Positions 7,138-9,585 of a stretch of 9,585 bases of DNA are shown piece by piece; the stretch's first letter is position 1, and the number at the start of each line of letters is the position of its first letter. The DNA is from Collinsella aerofaciens (GTDB lineage Bacteria; Actinomycetota; Coriobacteriia; Coriobacteriales; Coriobacteriaceae). The notes below the pieces were generated by a model, which was not told the origin of the DNA, made no database searches, and was given only the letters and a program-made list of their open reading frames with translations. The stretch lies in contig JAJWXI010000059.1 in the NCBI GenBank assembly GCA_021641225.1, positions 1-9,585 of the forward strand. The letters are read 5' to 3'. The translations under genes and the position numbers were made by a program.

Positions 7138-7199
7138 TGTACGTCAGCATCCAAAGTCGACATTTTTCGACACCTTTGGATGCTGGCGTACAGCTTTTT
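7138..7199 (+). terminator. Hairpin B, left copy: 19-bp stem plus T-tract, terminator-like
   Basis: Arms 7138-7156 and 7174-7192 pair over 19 bp with one T-G mismatch at 7144 (wobble in RNA). The loop contains a further TCGA/TCGA pairing. TTTTT at 7195-7199 follows on the plus strand. It could end transcripts from the XRE-glutaredoxin genes, but it is part of a repeat, so its origin may be a mobile hairpin. Confidence 0.55.
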
Positions 7200-7218
7200 G
7201 CGCGGGTCCCTCACAACC

Positions 7219-7245
7219 ACTCATTGGGGACGTACTTAAATGAGT
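7219..7245. repeat. Repeat A, copy 3, truncated
   Basis: The same 27-bp unit as at 7063 with GTAC in the centre, joined directly to hairpin B by the same spacer as the right copy. After GAGTAG (ending at 7247) the sequence becomes unrelated to the other copies. This marks the left boundary of the inserted module. Confidence 0.9.
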
Positions 7246-7273
7246 AGGTAGGAATTCAGTTTCTCATATTTAT

Positions 7274-7302
7274 AGAACATACGTTTGCTTATATGCTATA
7301 CT
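7274..7302 (+). promoter_or_regulatory. LexA-like box overlapping an extended -10 promoter
   Basis: AGAACATACGTTTG (7274-7287) fits the B. subtilis-type LexA/DinR consensus CGAACRNRYGTTYG at 13 of 14 positions; only the first base differs. TGCTATACT (7294-7302) directly after it is an extended -10. A repressor on the box would cover the -35 and spacer region. The first start codon downstream with a good ribosome binding site is the mini-ORF at 7349. Confidence 0.6.
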
Positions 7303-7348
7303 CGCCTCAAGGCATGAGACTGGTCGAGAGATCCCGCGGAGGTCCCCA

Positions 7349-7378
7349 ATGACACGCTGGAGCGAGCTCGGTAAGTAA
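7349..7378 (+). CDS. 9-codon mini-ORF (leader peptide or remnant of a lost gene)
   Basis: ATG at 7349 is preceded by GGAGGT (7338-7343) with 5 nt spacing, one of the better ribosome binding sites in the window, yet the frame reads only MTRWSELGK before TAA. It lies about 45 bp after the LexA-like promoter and 124 bp before the 428-residue gene. It could be a short leader peptide, or the preserved start of an SOS-regulated gene whose body was lost when the module formed. The peptide matches nothing I recognise. Translation is unproven. Confidence 0.35.
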   Translation: MTRWSELGK

Positions 7379-7502
7379 GATCGGTGGTTACTGCACTCGT
7401 CCATCTCAGACAGGTTGCGCTCCTGTTCGCCGTCGCCATCAAAGAACGGCACTCACAACCAAACGTTTCCGTTATCCGTGAGTCACACAGGAGTGCATCG
7501 TT

Positions 7503-8789
7503 ATGGCTAAAAAGATTCCAACCCTTTCACCCGACATTATTTCAAACACCTGCTCAGATATCAGCAGGATTGTCGAGGCCAAACACCTCGGCCAGAAAGG
7601 TATCAACCATGAGACCTCCTCGGAAGGGGCTCTGCTCATCGGGCGCCGTCTCGAGCAAGAGATTGCCGGATACCCCATCTCCAATCTCAATGGCTTACTC
7701 TCGCCCATCGCTTGCCACCTCAAGCAGCACTTTAGCCCAAGCCTAGGCCCGACTTATCTCAAGCGTTGCATAAAGCTCGCACGAATTGTTCCGGAAGACA
7801 TGGGTTTTCGACCGGAGCTTGATCTGGAACACTATCAGTCGCTCGCTCACATCGCCGACAAAGATCTGCGCTTAGATCTGATGAACGTTGCCGCGGATAA
7901 CCATTGGAGCGCATTGCGCATCGATCGTCATGTCCGCTATCGAAGTCCGCAGGACACTTTGGATGCTTGGGAGCGCCGTGTGCTTGAATCAAATGAAGAA
8001 ATACGGCGCTTCGCCCGCGCCTACACAGATGCCTGTGGAATCATTTCACTCGATGAACTTATTGAGCTCTACAACTCCTGTGCCCCCAATCCAGTCTCGA
8101 GATTTGAGATAAATGAGACTATTTGGCAAATCAGGAACGAATCGGGACAAATCGACAATCCCTGCATTATATCCAGAGATAGAAAACTCTATCTCATAGC
8201 GCCAGAGCTCGATGACGCTGTTGATGAAGCCCCTTATTACTATGATGACTACGGATACTCCTATCGAAAATATGAACGGCACAGCGAATACACCGGTGAG
8301 ATGCGCGCGCTGCGCGAACGGCGCGTTGGCATCAGAGTAGCAGCCATCTTCGCCGGTCACGAACGTCTTCCAATCAGAAGGCTCAGCTATGACGAAGTCA
8401 TCTGCGGGCATATAAAGTGCAGTCGATCTGTCGAACGACTCAAGCAGTACGTCCTGAGAGACCCTGAGCTCAAGGCATCTGATTTCCATGCAAGAGAAGA
8501 TGAGTTCGATTTCATCATGACAAAGCTTTTGCGTTCCGTTGGACTCAACGGTATGCCGACAGCCCAGCAAATTGCCGAAGACGCAGCTTTCTTATTGATT
8601 GTCGTACGACCCGAGCTTTATGAACGCAATAAAACAGCCGAGGTCTCCAAGCTCCTCTCGATAATCTATGAAGACGCTCCCCTCTGGGAGTTCAACGGAC
8701 GTTCGCATACCGAGCTAAAAAGCGAAGGAGTGGTGGAGTCTCCGATGTCGGCTTTACATCGAGAAGTCCCATCAAAACAGGCCGCTTAA
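7503..8789 (+). CDS. Unrecognised 428-residue protein with a YhcG_N/DUF1016-like N-terminal domain
   Basis: I do not recognise a full-length family. Residues about 43-145 follow the pattern of the YhcG_N/DUF1016 helical domain: LLIGRRLEQEI (usually WEIGRxIxE), LSPIACHLKQHFSPSLGPTY, LKRCIKLARI, and LDLEHYQSLAHIADKDLRLD with NHWSALRIDRHVR (usually LSWSHYxxLLxVxDxxxRxxY and WSxRxLxRxI). In YhcG that domain precedes a PDDEXK nuclease; I see no such motif here. Residues about 175-300 (GIISLDELIELYN, FEINETIWQIRN, ISRDRKLYLIAP, a Tyr/Asp-rich stretch YYYDDYGYSYRKY) resemble a module found in SEC-C-type proteins of Firmicutes, which is only an impression. No signal peptide or membrane segment. ATG at 7503 has AGGAG 9 nt upstream. 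By eye it is more AT-rich than genes to its left. It may belong to the LexA-box transcript and precedes the toxin-antitoxin pair. Confidence 0.75.
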   Translation: MAKKIPTLSPDIISNTCSDISRIVEAKHLGQKGINHETSSEGALLIGRRLEQEIAGYPISNLNGLLSPIACHLKQHFSPSLGPTYLKRCIKLARIVPEDMGFRPELDLEHYQSLAHIADKDLRLDLMNVAADNHWSALRIDRHVRYRSPQDTLDAWERRVLESNEEIRRFARAYTDACGIISLDELIELYNSCAPNPVSRFEINETIWQIRNESGQIDNPCIISRDRKLYLIAPELDDAVDEAPYYYDDYGYSYRKYERHSEYTGEMRALRERRVGIRVAAIFAGHERLPIRRLSYDEVICGHIKCSRSVERLKQYVLRDPELKASDFHAREDEFDFIMTKLLRSVGLNGMPTAQQIAEDAAFLLIVVRPELYERNKTAEVSKLLSIIYEDAPLWEFNGRSHTELKSEGVVESPMSALHREVPSKQAA

Positions 8790-8802
8790 CCCTATTAACT
8801 GC

Positions 8803-8831
8803 TTGCATTTTTGTCTACAAAACTGTATACA
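8803..8831 (+). promoter_or_regulatory. Promoter of the toxin-antitoxin pair
   Basis: TTGCAT (8803-8808) and TATACA (8826-8831) have an exact 17-bp spacer, a good sigma-70-type match, 13 bp after the stop of the 428-residue gene. Transcription would start near 8838, leaving a leader of only about 9 nt that keeps little of the AGAGAGG ribosome binding site, so translation might be nearly leaderless or rely on read-through from upstream. Confidence 0.55.
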
Positions 8832-8832
8832 A
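8811..8832. promoter_or_regulatory. Two tandem 10-bp operator-like sites inside the TA promoter
   Basis: TTGTCTACAA (8811-8820) and CTGTATACAA (8823-8832) match at 8 of 10 positions and are 12 bp apart; each is itself near-palindromic (TGTATACA is a perfect 8-bp palindrome). They cover the spacer and -10. Ribbon-helix-helix antitoxins typically bind such closely spaced half-sites and repress their own operon. Confidence 0.5.
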
Positions 8833-8846
8833 AAAGAGAGGCCCTT

Positions 8847-9113
8847 ATGGAGCTCATCGCAATCCACCCCCATGCCCTCAAGCACGGGCTGACGGAGACG
8901 GATATTACATGCGCCTGGAACTCCGCTTTCGCATGGTTCAGGCGTGATCTTGAAAATGGAGGTATCGATTACGTTCTCGTTGGACTTGATGGAAGAAGCC
9001 GTCTCATGGAACTCATCGCTCGATATTGCCCCGATCGAGATGGCTACATCATTTACCACGCCCTTGTCCCTCCTACACGCAAGGTGCTCAGAGAAATCGG
9101 GATCGATCGATAG
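8847..9113 (+). CDS. Small toxin-like protein of a type II toxin-antitoxin pair (BrnT-like by eye)
   Basis: An 88-residue protein with HPHALKHGLTETDI at the start, WNSAFAW in the middle, a strand YVLVGLDGRSRLMELIA and IIYHALVPPTRKVL at the end. The HAxKHGI/L opening, the central strand naming a small regulatory fold, and an HA...P...K/R finish recall compact RelE/BrnT-fold toxins and DUF4258-like proteins common in actinobacteria. The catalytic residues cannot be assigned by eye. ATG at 8847 has AGAGAGG 5 nt upstream; an in-frame TTG at 8811 lies inside the promoter and is rejected. The stop at 9111-9113 runs into the AGGAGG of the next gene, so the two are tightly coupled. The order toxin then antitoxin is that of brnTA and higBA-type loci. 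Toxicity is inferred from context only. Confidence 0.65.
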   Translation: MELIAIHPHALKHGLTETDITCAWNSAFAWFRRDLENGGIDYVLVGLDGRSRLMELIARYCPDRDGYIIYHALVPPTRKVLREIGIDR

Positions 9114-9121
9114 GAGGCGCT

Positions 9122-9388
9122 ATGGACGCTAAGCAGCTCGAGAAGATGATGGGGTTTGCCCCCGGAGAGCTGGAAAAGGCCGCAGAGGCATACGAAAAAG
9201 ATGAGTGGCCAAAGGGTCGCACCATCAAGTTGGGAAGGCCGCCGATCTCCGATGAGCCAAGCGTTGTTTTGTCGGCACGCGTGGGTGAATCGGTTCTTGA
9301 AGCGTTTGACGCAAAGGCAAGGCGTCACGGGCAAACACGCACGGAGCGACTCAGAGAGCTCATTACGCTCGATGCAATGATCGCCTAG
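9122..9388 (+). CDS. Ribbon-helix-helix (CopG-like) antitoxin
   Basis: An 88-residue protein. The N-terminal half (residues 1-31) is charged and helical (DAKQLEKMM, ELEKAAEAYEKDEW) and could be the toxin-binding part, although in most RHH antitoxins that part is C-terminal. After the linker KGRTIKLGRPP the C-terminal half is a ribbon-helix-helix: strand SVVLSARVG (about 47-55), helix ESVLEAFDAKARRHG, turn, and helix RTERLRELITLDAM. Such proteins dimerise and bind closely spaced half-sites, which are present in the promoter at 8811-8832. ATG at 9122 has AGGAGG 4 nt upstream, overlapping the end of the toxin gene. The stop codon TAG (9386-9388) lies within the right copy of the direct repeat (CTAGCCC), so the coding region ends exactly where the repeat begins. 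Confidence 0.75.
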   Translation: MDAKQLEKMMGFAPGELEKAAEAYEKDEWPKGRTIKLGRPPISDEPSVVLSARVGESVLEAFDAKARRHGQTRTERLRELITLDAMIA

Positions 9389-9518
9389 CCCCCGCCGAAC
9401 CCAAACGTGTACGCCAGCATCCAAAGTCGACATTTTTCGACATCTTTGGATGCTGGCGTACAGCTTTTTTGCGCGGGTCCCTCACAACCACTCATTGGGG
9501 ACGCACTTAAATGAGTAG
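9385..9518 (+). repeat. Right copy of the direct repeat (hairpin B plus repeat A)
   Basis: 134 bp matching 7116-7247, with one extra C near the start, one extra T in the T-tract and about 5 substitutions. Here repeat A is complete and continues to GTCCCCAA at 9538, unlike the left copy. The first four bases CTAG contain the antitoxin stop codon. Confidence 0.9.
9408..9470 (+). terminator. Hairpin B, right copy: perfect 19-bp stem plus T6, terminator after the TA pair
   Basis: Arms 9408-9426 (TGTACGCCAGCATCCAAAG) and 9444-9462 pair without mismatch around a 17-nt loop that has its own TCGA/TCGA pairing. TTTTTT at 9465-9470 follows, separated by GC. It stands 19 bp after the antitoxin stop, in the right place for an intrinsic terminator. 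Confidence 0.65.
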
Positions 9519-9538
9519 TCGTTTAAGAACGTCCCCAA
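9490..9538. repeat. Repeat A, copy 4, full-length hairpin form
   Basis: The 27-bp unit (9490-9516) plus GTCGTTTAAGAACGTCCCCAA. TTGGGGACG (9495-9503) pairs with CGTCCCCAA (9530-9538), and after a two-base mismatch CTTAAA pairs with TTTAAG, so the whole element folds into one imperfect hairpin. GTAGTCG (9515-9521) can instead pair with CGACTAC (9539-9545), an alternative fold. Confidence 0.85.
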
Positions 9539-9562
9539 CGACTACCCGATGACACGGCGATC

Positions 9563-9585
9563 CTATTCCTCGATCTCTTTCCAGC
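9563..9585 (-). CDS. Possible C-terminal end of a gene running in from the right edge
   Basis: On the minus strand a frame reads WKEIEE and then TAG (9565-9563). The acidic, helical ending looks like a normal protein C-terminus, and its stop lies 25 bp from the repeat hairpin, where a terminator would be expected. With only six codons visible this is a weak call and no function can be given. Confidence 0.25.

Larger units (their letters stand above)
7116..7247 (+). repeat. Left copy of the 132-bp direct repeat (hairpin B plus truncated repeat A)
   Basis: It starts CTAGCCC and ends AAATGAGTAG, and matches 9385-9518 with about 5 substitutions and 2 single-base indels (about 95% identity). It contains hairpin B (7138-7192), a T-tract, the shared spacer GCGCGGGTCCCTCACAACC and a copy of repeat A (7219-7245) that is cut off after GAGTAG, without its GTCCCC arm. 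Confidence 0.9.
7011..7502. other. 492-bp region without a recognised full gene: repeats, LexA-like box, mini-ORF
   Basis: No gene longer than 9 codons is supported here. The left part (7030-7247) is made of short hairpin repeats and the left copy of the 132-bp direct repeat. The right part (7248-7502) has a LexA-like box with an extended -10, a 9-codon ORF with a good ribosome binding site, then about 110 bp with no feature I recognise before the ribosome binding site (AGGAG 7489-7493) of the 428-residue gene. Confidence 0.7.
7116..9518 (+). mobile_element. Candidate repeat-bounded cassette: SOS-like promoter, orphan gene and toxin-antitoxin pair
   Basis: Two direct copies of a 132-134-bp element bound a 2.1-kb unique stretch (7248-9384) holding the LexA-like promoter, mini-ORF, 428-residue gene and TA pair. 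Recombination between the copies would excise about 2.27 kb and leave one intact B-A element. No integrase or transposase is encoded, so movement would need host recombination or an enzyme in trans. It may instead be two independent repeat insertions around resident genes. Confidence 0.35.

Noticed and set aside
8811..8846. TTG start for a longer toxin
   Set aside because: It lies upstream of the -10 of the best promoter and inside the operator-like repeats; ATG at 8847 has its own ribosome binding site.
9385..9489. Integron attC site
   Set aside because: The hairpin is long and imperfect in its outer part as in attC, but no GTTRRRY-type core sites or integrase gene are seen, and the T-tract fits a terminator better.
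7030..9538. CRISPR array made of the 27-bp repeats
   Set aside because: There are four copies, but spacing is irregular (6 bp, 129 bp, over 2 kb), copies are joined to another conserved hairpin, and no cas genes are present.

Overview
The window looks like chromosome from a Collinsella-like Coriobacteriia (gut actinobacterium). This rests on a moderately high-GC, compact genome, GGAG-type ribosome binding sites, some GTG starts, strong hairpins between genes, and a remembered resemblance of the short GGGGACG-type hairpin repeats to those of Collinsella genomes. No marker gene here proves the genus.

Positions 1-5753 hold ordinary chromosomal genes. A NimA/pyridoxamine-phosphate-oxidase-like flavoprotein (5' end outside the window) runs rightwards into a strong hairpin at 435-474. 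Facing it on the minus strand is a two-gene signalling operon: a lipoprotein amino-acid-type solute-binding protein (2666-3535) followed, with a GTGA stop/start overlap, by a dCache-like hybrid histidine kinase with a C-terminal receiver (477-2669). No transporter permease or ATPase accompanies the binding protein, so it probably presents a ligand to the kinase. Next on the minus strand are a MalY/PatB-type C-S lyase (3680-4894), closed by a hairpin at 3630-3667, and a TrmO/TsaA-family tRNA m6t6A methyltransferase (5007-5753).

Positions 5886-7010 run on the plus strand: an XRE-type regulator with a zinc ribbon and a TipAS-like C-terminal domain, then a glutaredoxin. A 15-bp inverted repeat (5812-5826) lies by the likely promoter of the regulator.

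Positions 7030-9538 are the accessory part. A hairpin-rich element of 132-134 bp, about 95% identical between copies, occurs at 7116-7247 and 9385-9518 as a direct repeat. Between the copies is a 2.1-kb module: a promoter region carrying a 13-of-14 match to the Gram-positive LexA/DinR box, a 9-codon mini-ORF, a 428-residue orphan protein whose N-terminal part resembles the YhcG_N/DUF1016 helical domain, and a two-gene toxin-antitoxin-like pair with two tandem 10-bp operator-like sites inside its promoter. The antitoxin's stop codon lies inside the right-hand repeat. The arrangement suggests a small, possibly SOS-linked gain/loss cassette bounded by repeats that could recombine. A few codons on the minus strand at the right edge may be the end of the next gene.

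All family calls come from reading the sequence by eye. No database search or folding program was run.
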